From NCBI GenBank assembly GCA_947581635.1, contig CANPVE010000015.1, forward strand, positions 1-46,958: DNA of 46,958 bases, given 5' to 3'. This stretch comes from an uncultured Clostridia bacterium. Lineage in GTDB: Bacteria > Bacillota > Clostridia > Oscillospirales > Acutalibacteraceae. The translations under genes were made by a program, and so were the position numbers. The notes under the pieces are model-generated. The model was not told the origin of the DNA. It was given only the letters and a program-made list of their open reading frames with translations, and made no database searches. This document shows positions 33,161 to 41,565 of this stretch, piece after piece (within the stretch, counting starts at the first letter, position 1; every line of letters starts with the position of its first letter).

Positions 33161-33217
33161 TTCTTTCACCTCCGTTTTGTTCATAATCTTGTAATAGTCT
33201 TTCATTCTTCCAAAAAA

Positions 33218-33469
33218 GTCTTACGAAAAAACTTACATTTTTTTGCCCTCAAACGCCGTAAAATGGACTGGTCTTACAGTCTTACATTTTTTCGTAATGT
33301 ATATATAATATATTTATAGTAAAAAACGGGGATAGCGAGTTACCTCGCGTATGATATATTAATTTTATGTAAGACCTGTAAGACTTGTAAGACCTGTATA
33401 TTTAAACGTCCGATTTTGGGCGTTTTTTAGGTCTTACATTTTTTCAGGTCATGTAAGACTACGTAAGAC
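33218..33469. repeat. GTAAGAC repeat cluster, candidate replication origin
   Basis: Nine copies of GTAAGAC in either orientation: reverse at 33218, 33271, 33279 and 33431; forward at 33369, 33378, 33387, 33453 and 33463. The middle three are spaced exactly 9 bp. The interval is AT-rich, includes a GCGAG/CTCGC hairpin (33334-33349), and fills the 322-bp noncoding gap between the DUF927 helicase and DEAH helicase genes. This is the look of an iteron origin. Which protein binds it is not known. Confidence 0.65.
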
Positions 33470-33482
33470 TATGAATTAATTG

Positions 33483-35327
33483 TTAAAATGGAACTTCAGA
33501 ATTGATATTCTCGTTGCTCTCAGACATTTTTAACTTTACGTAGTTCCCTTTAATATTGCGACATTTGGTCTGGTGAATATATCTCCCTTGTGAACTTAGA
33601 ATAAGAATTTCCTTTTGCGCCCACTTTGATTTTACGGCATTGAAGTCAAAACCACCCGCACTGAGCAATTCGACCAGTTTTGCCTTGTTAATCAAAATAA
33701 AATCGCCGTCAATTTTGCCCCATATCTCGCCGCTGTACGTCTCGTCGCTGAATTTATTTTCATTTATTGCTATTTGAGACATGGTATACTCATAAGCTCT
33801 CAACGTAGCGTCTACGTCCTTTTTTGACGTGGCAAATCTTGCCACCATACCCGCAGACAACGGTTCTTCTCCCTCATATACACTTTTGCACGCTATCCTG
33901 TCCGCCAGCACCATCATAGCAAGCGCTTGAGCTTGCTTTTCCGTTGTGTCGGCTGTCTCCAGTATCTCGCGGAATATCCCGTTGTATTCAGAGACGAGTG
34001 TGTCATTGCGTTGGTTTACCGCATTGACAAAATCAATGCCTGCCCACCCGTAATTCTCCGTAATTATGTTCACAGTCTGGTTTCCGTTTTCTATAACCGG
34101 AACGGTACATTCCACCTCGATAACGCGATTTATCACACCGCCCCCGCTCCCGCTCTTTGTGCAAGGCTCCTCTCCTGTGAACAAAAATGAATTTTTCCAC
34201 GCTCGGGTAGCATTCAATTTGTCATAGCTCATTCGTCCTCTGTCGATGCCTTCCGTTATCTGCATGATGAGTTTGTCATAGTTCTCACCTTTTATCGTCT
34301 GTAATTCGTCCCCTGCAAACGGAAGATTGTACAGCACTGCCGCAGTTGACATCATAGAATTGGCGGTCATATTCATGGTGCGCACCAGTTTACCCATTGA
34401 CGGATTGCCCCATATCGACATGGCGACCATAAGCCCCACAGTTTTGCCCGCGCCCGTACCGCCCCACAGGTGAAAGACGAACGGCAAGCCGTTGATTTTT
34501 TCCACAAGCACACTCGCAAAGCTCGCCGCCATCTGCATTCTCAGCAGTATATTTTTTCGCAGCGTCGAGGTGTGCTCTTTCCATCTTGCATAGCTGCCGC
34601 TTTGACATATGCTTTCATACAGGTATTTGTATTCCCGATCACCGTCAAATCTGATATCCGTATTGTACGGTACGAAACTGCCGCCCAGCCAGCCCATGCG
34701 CGATACTGACATTGAATGTGGAAGAATATCCATATTTAATGCTGCGCAGTCCGCTATATATCTCACCAGCAGTTTGGCGTTTTCGCTGTTGACCTCTATT
34801 CCGAAATCCGCCAGCTTTATAATATCGTGAACATTAGCCACTTTTGAGCGCTCACAGATTATGTATTTCCAAGCGCCGTTTTTATAAAAATCAATGCGTA
34901 TTTTCTCAATTCCGCTCTCGGCATTTGTCATGATTTCAGTAGGCAGAATGGGAATAGTGCTTGCTCTTTCGCACTGGACACTGTCAGATTTTCCCCTATA
35001 TACTGTTGTTCTCACTCCCGTGTCGTCCGCGATCCATTCTCCGCAGTTTATAATTATCGGCGCGTCTGTGAATTTTGTGAGATTTTGTTCCGAACTTCCG
35101 CGCATTTTTGCATAGTTCATTCGGCTGGCCTTCAGCATATCGCGAAATCTTTTGAGACTTTTAAGGCGTTCAGCTTTTTCTTCTATGAGTAAAATAAGCC
35201 GCTTTCTTTCCTCCGGGTCGCACATGGAGTTTATTCTTTCATACACTTCTTCGCTCAGGATGGATTTTCGGTCTAACTCTTCAATCCAGTCAAACTCTTC
35301 CGTATTTCTTCCACCTCTTTTCTGCAA
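33483..35327 (-). CDS. DUF927-type phage replicative helicase/ATPase
   Basis: 614 residues. The ATPase part has Walker A GGTGAGKT (289-296) and the DUF927 phrases LPFAGDELQTI and GIDRGRMSYDKL; the C-terminal 60 residues look like a winged helix. Proteins of this type pair with CHC2 primases in phages and integrating elements. The start at TTG 35327 overlaps the primase end by 55 nt and has no clear ribosome binding site, so the exact start is unsure. Confidence 0.88.
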   Translation of the reverse strand: MQKRGGRNTEEFDWIEELDRKSILSEEVYERINSMCDPEERKRLILLIEEKAERLKSLKRFRDMLKASRMNYAKMRGSSEQNLTKFTDAPIIINCGEWIADDTGVRTTVYRGKSDSVQCERASTIPILPTEIMTNAESGIEKIRIDFYKNGAWKYIICERSKVANVHDIIKLADFGIEVNSENAKLLVRYIADCAALNMDILPHSMSVSRMGWLGGSFVPYNTDIRFDGDREYKYLYESICQSGSYARWKEHTSTLRKNILLRMQMAASFASVLVEKINGLPFVFHLWGGTGAGKTVGLMVAMSIWGNPSMGKLVRTMNMTANSMMSTAAVLYNLPFAGDELQTIKGENYDKLIMQITEGIDRGRMSYDKLNATRAWKNSFLFTGEEPCTKSGSGGGVINRVIEVECTVPVIENGNQTVNIITENYGWAGIDFVNAVNQRNDTLVSEYNGIFREILETADTTEKQAQALAMMVLADRIACKSVYEGEEPLSAGMVARFATSKKDVDATLRAYEYTMSQIAINENKFSDETYSGEIWGKIDGDFILINKAKLVELLSAGGFDFNAVKSKWAQKEILILSSQGRYIHQTKCRNIKGNYVKLKMSESNENINSEVPF

Positions 35328-35863
35328 GTTCTGTAAAATTCATTCGGCTCCCTTTCCAGCTCGTCAATTAAATATTCCACACGGCCAATGTTTTGCAATG
35401 CTGTGAAAAACTGCGGATTGTCTGTGCCGCCCGATTGAATGAATTTGTATAGCACTCTGTGATATTCACATAAAAGCCTTGAGGTTTTCGTCTGCCATTT
35501 CGCAAATTCTTGCCGCTGTATCTGCTCCAGCCGGAGCTTGTCCCGCGACTTGCGTTCAGCCGCGCAGTTTCGTTTACCTCCGATTTCAAGACCAAGTGAA
35601 AAATCGGAATTTATCTGCTTGCAGCTGTCCAGATAATTCAGATTCATCAGCCTGCCGACAAAATCTATTACATCTCCGCCGCTGTTGCAGCCGAAGCACC
35701 ACCACCCGTCCGGATAGATCTTTAACGACGGCGTTTTTTCAGAATGAAACGGACAGCAAATATATCCCGAACGGTTGGGTTTAAATCCGTAAAATTCGAC
35801 CGCCCGCCTCATTGGCAAAGCGGCCTTTATATTGTCGGATATATGGTTAGAACGGTAAATCAT
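35273..35863 (-). CDS. CHC2 zinc-finger primase (DnaG-type N-terminal part)
   Basis: 196 residues if started at ATG 35863 within the SSB end; 35875 and 35905 are alternatives. The CHC2 zinc finger is YICCPFHSEKTPS then WWCFGCNSGGDVIDF. There is no TOPRIM catalytic core, so it is a short finger protein that probably acts together with the downstream DUF927 protein to prime DNA. Confidence 0.82.
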   Translation of the reverse strand: MIYRSNHISDNIKAALPMRRAVEFYGFKPNRSGYICCPFHSEKTPSLKIYPDGWWCFGCNSGGDVIDFVGRLMNLNYLDSCKQINSDFSLGLEIGGKRNCAAERKSRDKLRLEQIQRQEFAKWQTKTSRLLCEYHRVLYKFIQSGGTDNPQFFTALQNIGRVEYLIDELEREPNEFYRTCRKEVEEIRKSLTGLKS

Positions 35864-36275
35864 CGGGTAAATCATTATTGGAATAATTTGATTCGTACTC
35901 AACATTCACATTGTGACCGGCGGCATTTTCATTGTCATAATTATTCCCGTTGTCACGTTTGCCCTCGGCAAAGTAAACCTGATCGGCAATGACGTCCCAC
36001 GCTCTGCGCTTGTTGCCTTCGCGGTCGGTGTAGGAGCTTGTCTGGATACTTCCCTGTACGGCCACAAGCTGCCCCTTATGAAAGTATTTGCTGACAAAAT
36101 CGGCGCGCTGCCTCCACACCACTACGTCGAGAAAATCCGTCTGTCTCTCATTGTTGGGACCCGAAAAATCCCTCTCCACGGCCAATGAAAATCTCGCCAT
36201 TGCCGTGCCGTTCTGGGTGGTTCGATAGTCGGGGTCAGCCGTCAGCCGCCCCATTAAAACAACACGATTGAGCAT
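35847..36275 (-). CDS. ssb: Single-stranded DNA-binding protein
   Basis: 142 residues from the ATG at 36275, with AGGAGG 8 nt upstream. The OB fold begins MLNRVVLMGRLTADPDYRTT and continues to WDVIADQVYFAEG. The flexible tail ends DDLPF, the acidic-hydrophobic tip that recruits partner proteins. It belongs to the recombination/replication cluster. Confidence 0.96.
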   Translation of the reverse strand: MLNRVVLMGRLTADPDYRTTQNGTAMARFSLAVERDFSGPNNERQTDFLDVVVWRQRADFVSKYFHKGQLVAVQGSIQTSSYTDREGNKRRAWDVIADQVYFAEGKRDNGNNYDNENAAGHNVNVEYESNYSNNDLPDDLPF

Positions 36276-36294
36276 ATGTTTGTCCTCCTGCAAT

Positions 36295-36816
36295 TTAATT
36301 ATGCTGCCACACAAAACAGCGTTTTTTCTGCGTCTTATTGTATATTGCCAGTCCTGTTATCCTCTTGTTGTCGATTTTAATTTTTTCAACCTCGAATCGA
36401 TCATAGCAATTACATCTCTCGCCGCTTGATGATATCTGGCAATTTTCATTGCTTATCCATATAAACGGGGCCGTGTAGAGTTCACGCCCGATACCCCAAT
36501 TGAAACACGCCCGTTTGAAGCTGTCGGACGCTTCGCCTTTTTCCGCCTCGGTATTGCTCTCCGTTCCAACGTCCTGTTTCCAAACCCAGCGGTCAAACCC
36601 CTGCTCGGTGGGGAAGTTAATCCCCACGTTGCAGAACAAATGTCCGTCAATCAACTCATGTGAGCGCTGCCACCTTTCGGGGCCAACAGTTTCATCAAGT
36701 ATACTCATATCCACTCGGGCATTCTTGTAAAGCAGCAGTATAACGCCGTTTTTTTTGGCGCTCTGCACTCTCACTTCTATATCTTCTTTAGTGAGATCAC
36801 GAAAAGATATTCCCAT
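36295..36816 (-). CDS. Rad52/Sak-like single-strand annealing protein
   Basis: 173 residues. VGPERWQRSHELIDGHLFCN, EAEKGEASDSFKRACFNWGI and GRELYTAPFIW are the conserved blocks of the Rad52/Rad22-like phage recombinases. It should anneal complementary strands, working with the SSB encoded 19 bp downstream. The length is short but complete for phage members. Confidence 0.87.
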   Translation of the reverse strand: MGISFRDLTKEDIEVRVQSAKKNGVILLLYKNARVDMSILDETVGPERWQRSHELIDGHLFCNVGINFPTEQGFDRWVWKQDVGTESNTEAEKGEASDSFKRACFNWGIGRELYTAPFIWISNENCQISSSGERCNCYDRFEVEKIKIDNKRITGLAIYNKTQKKRCFVWQHN

Positions 36817-36844
36817 TCATCATTTCTCCTATTACTCTCAAGAC

Positions 36845-37063
36845 TTAGCCGTCAAGCTTTATCAAAGGGCACTCACTGCCCACATATCTTTCAGGAAACT
36901 CAACCACAGATTTGTTGAGCTGACAGAGCCTGTTGTTGCTCGAAAGAAATGGACAGTAAATGCAGGCTATGTGTTCATTTCCTTTCCAATCAATCGGGAA
37001 ACCTACCGTAACGGTTGCAGCAGTCTTAATATACCCTCGCACGCCGCTTTCAAAATTAGCCAT
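36845..37063 (-). CDS. Cysteine-containing phage protein
   Basis: 72 residues with cysteines in HIACIYCPFLSSNNRLCQL and SECPLIKLDG, possibly a small metal site. Similar short proteins occur in early regions of clostridial phages. It follows the 53-residue gene with an 8-nt overlap. Confidence 0.65.
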   Translation of the reverse strand: MANFESGVRGYIKTAATVTVGFPIDWKGNEHIACIYCPFLSSNNRLCQLNKSVVEFPERYVGSECPLIKLDG

Positions 37064-37217
37064 CGAAATTCACTCCCCTGTATTTTTCTTTAAGAAGATA
37101 AAGTGGTTTATCGGGTTTTGATTTTTCATCAAATCCTGGTGTTTCATCGCGTTTGCGAGACCGCCGATCACAACCGGTAATTTCATAAAGCTCATACGGA
37201 TTAAGAGGTTCATACAC
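37056..37217 (-). CDS. Small phage protein, 53 residues
   Basis: GTG at 37217 with GGAGG 8 nt upstream. The frame reads VYEPLNPYELYEITGCDRRS and ends KEKYRGVNFDG before TAA at 37056. It overlaps both neighbours by 8 nt, a strong sign that it is real. It is hydrophilic with no known domain. Confidence 0.65.
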   Translation of the reverse strand: MYEPLNPYELYEITGCDRRSRKRDETPGFDEKSKPDKPLYLLKEKYRGVNFDG

Positions 37218-37395
37218 TTATATTACCTCCCGCGCTCTTAGCAGATTCCTCATTTTCTACAAAAGTCTTAGTACTAATGGTATCAGTAATCTCATTAGCG
37301 ATCTCATAAACCTTATCAGGATCAAGGTCATTGTCCATTACCATCTTTGATATTGTTGCTACAAGTGCTATTTTGTATATATCTGATTTTTTCAT
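37210..37395 (-). CDS. Small helical phage protein
   Basis: 61 residues from the ATG at 37395, preceded by GGAGG. The sequence MKKSDIYKIALVATISKMVM suggests an amphipathic helix, followed by an acidic stretch. The function is unknown. Confidence 0.65.
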   Translation of the reverse strand: MKKSDIYKIALVATISKMVMDNDLDPDKVYEIANEITDTISTKTFVENEESAKSAGGNISV

Positions 37396-37431
37396 TTTAC
37401 TTTTTCCTCCAAAAATTTTCATAATCTCATT

Positions 37432-37872
37432 TTAATTAACATCCAATTTATCTATGCGTATTAAATTGACAATGATTTTTCCGTTTTCAAGCTGCTTTTG
37501 ATAAACTGAGATCGGCAGTTTTTTTCTTTTAATGATATCTCGGAATGTTTTCGCGCTGGGTATACCCTCACGTCCACTCTTTCCCGTAGCTACACATAAC
37601 ATCTTATACTGTTCGCCCGATTCCATGAACTCGTTCAATGTACCAGAATAATCATATCTTGACGTTGAAGAGTGGATATTTTCGTTGCATTTCAGCAAAG
37701 ATTCATTTTCAGTTATCAATGCTTCGATTTTTGCGTCCAACCCCAAAATTCTCTCGGCGGCACGCGTAAGCAGCGTAGATGTAGTTGTCCCAGGTAAACG
37801 AGTTGAATGACTTAACATTTCTTCAACGAGTTCACTATTTGACTGCAACTTGAAACTCTCATTCTTATTCAT
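37432..37872 (-). CDS. Phage protein with coiled coil, function unknown
   Basis: 146 residues. A helical part (RAAERILGLDAKIEALITEN) precedes a compact C-terminus (KTFRDIIKRKKLPISVYQKQ). It starts 3 nt after the pentapeptide gene's stop. No family is recognised. Confidence 0.65.
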   Translation of the reverse strand: MNKNESFKLQSNSELVEEMLSHSTRLPGTTTSTLLTRAAERILGLDAKIEALITENESLLKCNENIHSSTSRYDYSGTLNEFMESGEQYKMLCVATGKSGREGIPSAKTFRDIIKRKKLPISVYQKQLENGKIIVNLIRIDKLDVN

Positions 37873-37875
37873 TTT

Positions 37876-38535
37876 TTAACCTCCAATGATCTCAATCAAT
37901 TGAACTTTTTCACAACGTATCTGTCCATCGGTATTGTAAGACACAACAACCCCGGCAAGCCACTCCCATTTAATAAGAACTTTCCATATATTGCCGTTAT
38001 ACTTTTGCTTTACCCAATCGAGCGTAGCGACATTGATTCCGCAGCCACAGAGTTCAGAACGATTGGAGTTAACGCTCTCTTCAATGACGCTTCCCTCTAC
38101 TATTTGCCATGATTGCGGGGCTTTGCGAACTCCATTGAAAACTTTATATGCTAAAATTCCTTCCGACGTTGATTCAAAATTTTCAGAAATAAATTTTACT
38201 GATGACAAAAGACCTACAGATTGGCTGAGGTTTGCCTCTTCAAGATTTGCCCCGCCGAGGTATGCCTCGTTGAGGTATGCCCCTCTGAGATTTGCCTCGC
38301 TGAGGTTTGCCCCGCTGAGGTTTGTCCCTCTGAGGTTTGCCCTGCTGAGGTCTGCCGCGCTGAGATTTGCCCCTCTGAGGTCTGCCTCGTTGATGGTTGC
38401 CCCTCTGAGGTCTGCCTCGTTGATGGTTGCCCCGCTGAGGTTCGCCCCGCTGAGATTTGCCCTTTCTCCGTCAAGTTCGTTGTTGAGCCATTTAACGTGT
38501 TTTTCAAGTATCTTTTCGAGTTTTTCTTTTTCCAT
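37876..38535 (-). CDS. Pentapeptide repeat protein
   Basis: 219 residues. About 24-110 consist of A(D/N)Lxx-type pentapeptides (for example [20 protein letters not shown]), which fold into a right-handed beta helix resembling B-DNA. A second, non-repeat domain of about 100 residues follows ([20 protein letters not shown]). Qnr and MfpA of this family shield gyrase, and others remain unexplained. In a phage early region it could act on gyrase or on a host DNA-binding enzyme. The DNA itself is a 15-bp tandem array (38221-38460). Confidence 0.88.
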   Translation of the reverse strand: MEKEKLEKILEKHVKWLNNELDGERANLSGANLSGATINEADLRGATINEADLRGANLSAADLSRANLRGTNLSGANLSEANLRGAYLNEAYLGGANLEEANLSQSVGLLSSVKFISENFESTSEGILAYKVFNGVRKAPQSWQIVEGSVIEESVNSNRSELCGCGINVATLDWVKQKYNGNIWKVLIKWEWLAGVVVSYNTDGQIRCEKVQLIEIIGG

Positions 38536-38568
38536 GTGCTTGATTTTCTCCCTTGGATATGTTATACT

Positions 38569-38745
38569 TCAATCGTGATTTTTTATCTTTGCCGCCGAGG
38601 AAGTGCTCTCTCCCGAGGCGGCTTTTTTATATCCAACCACTTCATAGCCCCTAGCCAACGCCTGTTCCACTGTCAGCCCAAACATTGACATAAGCTCACG
38701 AGCCGTGAACTTTGGCGGCTGGGGGTTTCCATGTACTTTTTTCAT
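38569..38745 (-). CDS. Small phage protein, 58 residues
   Basis: ATG at 38745 overlaps the stop of the membrane protein gene (ATGA). It reads MKKVHGNPQPPKFTARELMS, then MFGLTVEQALARGYEVVGYK, and stops at 38569. The 3' part lies over a strong GCCGCC/GGCGGC hairpin. The function is unknown. Confidence 0.6.
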   Translation of the reverse strand: MKKVHGNPQPPKFTARELMSMFGLTVEQALARGYEVVGYKKAASGESTSSAAKIKNHD

Positions 38746-38990
38746 TCTTTCTCACCCTCTTTCGCTAGAACTGATTCAATAGAATTTTTGCTGTCATACC
38801 ATGACGTGCCAATCACTATGGCGAAAATCAACAGCCAAAGCCATGGTATCATGTCAATGGTAATGAGATTGGTTATGCACTCAAGCAGCCAGCCAATAAA
38901 GCGAATTGCTTCGTATGCTACGGCGATTGCCAAAGCCGCCTCGGCTATCAAACCGATCATGTATGTTATGATAATGTGTTTGTTGCTCAT
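38742..38990 (-). CDS. Small membrane protein with two transmembrane segments
   Basis: 82 residues. Segments near 8-28 (ITYMIGLIAEAALAIAVAYE) and 46-63 (MIPWLWLLIFAIVIGTSW) are hydrophobic, with a charged C-terminus. GAGGAGG precedes the ATG. Its place in the early region suggests an effect on the host membrane or superinfection; this is not shown. Confidence 0.7.
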   Translation of the reverse strand: MSNKHIIITYMIGLIAEAALAIAVAYEAIRFIGWLLECITNLITIDMIPWLWLLIFAIVIGTSWYDSKNSIESVLAKEGEKE

Positions 38991-39113
38991 TTTGCTTACC
39001 TCCTCTAATCTATGTTCCGATTCTCTACACTGTTATAAACGAGCATTACTATCATTCTGTGTTGTTACCGCTTTCTGTATTGTCCTCTGTCCACTCAATC
39101 GTCTCTTGCAGCG

Positions 39114-39671
39114 TTACCGTGTATCTTTGCCGATTTTCAACTCCCACTGACAGACAGATAAATTTGTCAATTCGGTAAGCAGTTCAACAAATGTATTATT
39201 CAATGGGTCAAACGGCATGATGATTCCCAACAGCAGCAGTCCGGATTTGACCGCAATGTATGTTGCGCCGTCTTCCGTACTTCGCTCGCAAAGCTCTACA
39301 CTCTGCTCATCAGCAAACGGCTTAAGATACTTTACGTCGAGGAATACAATTCCTTTGGATGTCTTGAGAGGTTCTATTGTCCTGCCAGTAATATTCAATG
39401 TCATCATGTTACGTTCAAGAACTTTTTCATCCGATACAATGTCCACAAAATTCAGTGGAACATTTTCCAAATCAAAATGTCTGAATATATACTTGCTTCG
39501 GCTGTCTTTCGGTACGTCGAGCATGGTAAACAGGCTTTCCTCGTCAAGCCATGGCATATTATAGAGCGGATATGAAGCAACCCCGTCGCTTACCCATTGG
39601 CATTTTCCGGCATCGTAAAGCGTGATATATTTCGTGCATTTGAGAATACTTTCAACTTGTTTGATTTTCAT
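39114..39671 (-). CDS. Phage protein of unknown function
   Basis: 185 residues from the ATG at 39671, with GAAAGGA upstream. It begins MKIKQVESILKCTKYITLYD and has VSDGVASYPLYNMPWLDEES. Related proteins are frequent in phages and elements of Clostridia without known function. A possible 32-codon frame starting at a GTG overlaps its end and runs to about 39061. Confidence 0.7.
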   Translation of the reverse strand: MKIKQVESILKCTKYITLYDAGKCQWVSDGVASYPLYNMPWLDEESLFTMLDVPKDSRSKYIFRHFDLENVPLNFVDIVSDEKVLERNMMTLNITGRTIEPLKTSKGIVFLDVKYLKPFADEQSVELCERSTEDGATYIAVKSGLLLLGIIMPFDPLNNTFVELLTELTNLSVCQWELKIGKDTR

Positions 39672-39687
39672 TCGCCGTCTGTCCTTT

Positions 39688-39948
39688 CTATTCTCTGCTT
39701 TCCCAATCCTTGTCCGGTTCTGCACTGGCAAACCAACCGCCGCCATTATAGCCTTGTAAAATCGCCAAGGCTTGGAGCACGCCGTGTATTATTCCGCACG
39801 GAAACATAACAAGCGGGCTATCGCTCTGATTTTCCAGAAGCTCCGCCGCTTTTTCATCGGTCATCGGGAGCGTGATGCACATCGTGGCGACATCACGCCG
39901 ACCGTCAAATACGCCGCTCATAACGTAGGTAATGCAAATATGCTTCAT
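39688..39948 (-). CDS. Phage protein of unknown function
   Basis: 86 residues; MKHICITYVMSGVFDGRRDV is followed by a region with MFPCGIIHGVLQALAILQGY. It lies 16 bp upstream of the previous entry on the same strand. No domain is recognised. Confidence 0.65.
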   Translation of the reverse strand: MKHICITYVMSGVFDGRRDVATMCITLPMTDEKAAELLENQSDSPLVMFPCGIIHGVLQALAILQGYNGGGWFASAEPDKDWESRE

Positions 39949-39954
39949 CTGATG

Positions 39955-40140
39955 TCACGCTCCTTTCTGCTCCGCTTCAAACGCCGCACGGTTTTCGGGG
40001 TTTGCGTAAAACTCTTCAATCCCGGGTAAAAGCGCAGCTATGAGAATATTCCACTCAATATTTGGTACTTCCTCAAGGTTTATCTGAATGCGCTGCTGTC
40101 CCTCGACCGGAACCATGATTTTATTTTTATGTGCTTTCAT
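39955..40140 (-). CDS. Small phage protein
   Basis: 61 residues from the ATG at 40140, which overlaps the zinc-ribbon gene stop and has AAGGAG upstream. The sequence KIMVPVEGQQRIQINLEEVP precedes an acidic helix. Unknown function. Confidence 0.6.
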   Translation of the reverse strand: MKAHKNKIMVPVEGQQRIQINLEEVPNIEWNILIAALLPGIEEFYANPENRAAFEAEQKGA

Positions 40141-40313
40141 TTTACGTTCTCCTTTTTGTTCATACATACAGGACAGAGATAGCCGTCTTGAGGAATTCTC
40201 GTCTGTTTGCTGACGTTCCAGTCAAATCCGCATTTCCGGCAAATCTCGTAACGCCTAAGGGTTAATGTCGGTATGAACGCAACAATCTTCGCTCCTTCGT
40301 TCTGCGTCGCCAT
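40137..40313 (-). CDS. Small zinc-ribbon phage protein
   Basis: 58 residues from the ATG at 40313, with GGAAGGTG upstream, overlapping the antirepressor stop. Pairs CRKCGFDWNVS and CPVC fit a zinc ribbon. It is probably co-translated with the antirepressor. Unknown role. Confidence 0.65.
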   Translation of the reverse strand: MATQNEGAKIVAFIPTLTLRRYEICRKCGFDWNVSKQTRIPQDGYLCPVCMNKKENVK

Positions 40314-40314
40314 C

Positions 40315-41139
40315 TCAATCACCTTCCTGCTGCACTTGTTCAATCGTGGGAATTATGTTAACGCCTTTGAGCAGTTCGTAAATGAAAACTCTGCCTTTCT
40401 GCGTCCACTTGGTCTCCATGGTCACATCGGGAGAACCGTCCGAACGGGTTATGTTTATCGTCTTGCTATGGGTGTAGCCTTTATCGTGGTACTTGGAATA
40501 AAGCAACCATTGCCCGCTCTGCTTGTACTGGATTCCCAACTCATGCAGTTTTGCGTTCATGGCTCTGCCGCTCATACCGTAATCTTTCGCAATTTGACTT
40601 ATGGTAACAAGTCCCTTGTTGTTAAGAATCTTGTCCATGTAATCCGCTTTCGGTTTGAGTTCGCCGATAATCTGCTTCTGCTGTGCATTTTCAAGGGCGA
40701 GAGCCTTGTTCCTCGCACGTTCCTCTTTCAATGCGGTAAACGCTTGAATTGCAACGTCGGGATTATTAAGAAGCTCGTCCACTGCATACATACCATGCTT
40801 TCGGATAGACGGCAGCACTTCTGACGTTACCCAGCGTTTGAATTTCTTCGCTGTCGGTAGCTTGCTTGACAGGATAAGACTGTAAAGTCCACTTTCGTTA
40901 ATTACAGCTGTTTTACTTTGTCCTATGGGCACATTACCGTTTTGGGAATCTGTTATGTCAAGCATTACAAACTGCTTATCCTCATCATAAACATGGGTTG
41001 AGACAGCTTTACTCGCATTGCTATAACCCAAAATAGATGCCACGTCCTTACCGACAAACCAAGGCTCATTTTCAATAGTCAGTGTTCTTACTTCGCCGAA
41101 CTCGGCGTTACTGTATGTTTGAATTTCGTTCATGTTCAT
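40315..41139 (-). CDS. Phage antirepressor with BRO-N and KilA-C/ANT domains
   Basis: 274 residues from the ATG at 41139, with GAAAGGA upstream. The BRO-N domain covers about 1-100 (PWFVGKDVASILGYSNASKA, then LYSLILSSKLPTAKKFKRW). The ANT/KilA-C domain is about 170-265 (GLVTISQIAKDYGMSGRAMN). Such proteins counter the prophage repressor on induction. It is the first large gene of the leftward early transcript. Confidence 0.92.
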   Translation of the reverse strand: MNMNEIQTYSNAEFGEVRTLTIENEPWFVGKDVASILGYSNASKAVSTHVYDEDKQFVMLDITDSQNGNVPIGQSKTAVINESGLYSLILSSKLPTAKKFKRWVTSEVLPSIRKHGMYAVDELLNNPDVAIQAFTALKEERARNKALALENAQQKQIIGELKPKADYMDKILNNKGLVTISQIAKDYGMSGRAMNAKLHELGIQYKQSGQWLLYSKYHDKGYTHSKTINITRSDGSPDVTMETKWTQKGRVFIYELLKGVNIIPTIEQVQQEGD

Positions 41140-41159
41140 CGTCCTTTCTATTCTTTTTT

Positions 41160-41267
41160 TCAAAGATTTATATGGATAACATTTTTGTGAACCATCATAT
41201 TCTGCGCTTCACCAAGGTAGTCCCGAATTGAGGCGTACTTTTTACCTTCATCGTCTATCGGGTTCAC
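41160..41267 (-). CDS. Possible small protein, 35 residues
   Basis: A GTG at 41267 opens VNPIDDEGKKYASIRDYLGE and 15 more residues to TGA at 41160, 21 bp before the antirepressor start. The composition looks coding but no clear ribosome binding site is seen; TTG codons just upstream are also in frame. Low certainty. Confidence 0.3.
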   Translation of the reverse strand: MNPIDDEGKKYASIRDYLGEAQNMMVHKNVIHINL

Positions 41268-41300
41268 CTCTTTCAAAATCAATTTTGCCGCGCCGCTTGT

Positions 41301-41456
41301 CTAAGCTGAATTTTTAGGCCGATTAAATTCATGTTTTCCCGCCATTAAACCAATAATGAAAATCTGGACTTTTTCTTCAAGCCGAGGGTCGTTGAGCCTA
41401 AGGAAATCGTTAATTGTTTCCAATTGGATTTTGCTAAGTTTATTCCGCTCAGTCAT
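41301..41456 (-). CDS. Small first gene of the early transcript
   Basis: 51 residues from the ATG at 41456, with GGTGG 8 nt upstream. It is short and charged: MTERNKLSKIQLETINDFLR, then KVQIFIIGLMAGKHEFNRPK. It lies about 50 bp after the leftward promoter and in the place of a Cro-type gene, though no clear HTH is seen. Confidence 0.6.
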   Translation of the reverse strand: MTERNKLSKIQLETINDFLRLNDPRLEEKVQIFIIGLMAGKHEFNRPKNSA

Positions 41457-41512
41457 ATGTTTCACCACCTTTTCTGTGTGACTAAGGGATTTCATCTTGT
41501 CCCTATGGTATA

Positions 41513-41541
41513 AATATAACATACCTGAGGTAAGTTGTCAA
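41513..41541 (-). promoter_or_regulatory. Leftward early promoter with operator in its spacer
   Basis: TTGACA and TATATT on the minus strand flank a 17-bp spacer (41519-41535) that contains ACTTACCTCAGGTATGT. The palindromic core ACCTNAGGT is shared with the repressor promoter at 41566-41594. It drives the early genes beginning at 41456. Confidence 0.85.
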
Positions 41542-41565
41542 GTACTTTTTTATAATTTTTTTATC

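Noticed and set aside
33369..33393. CRISPR-like short repeats
   Set aside because: The repeat unit is 7-9 bp with no spacers of 26-72 bp and no cas genes in the window. An iteron array fits better.
33403..33428. Possible plus-strand terminator (ACGTCC/GGGCGT followed by T run)
   Set aside because: No plus-strand gene ends near it, and it lies within the repeat cluster. A short primer RNA cannot be excluded, but there is no promoter evidence.
38591..38628. GC-rich hairpin with T run on the plus strand
   Set aside because: It lies inside the 58-residue minus-strand gene and no plus-strand transcript is expected there.
38221..38688. 155-codon Cys/Glu-rich frame on the plus strand
   Set aside because: It is the antisense reading of the 15-bp pentapeptide array. 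A 15-bp repeat keeps several frames open without being coding, and no ribosome binding site precedes it.
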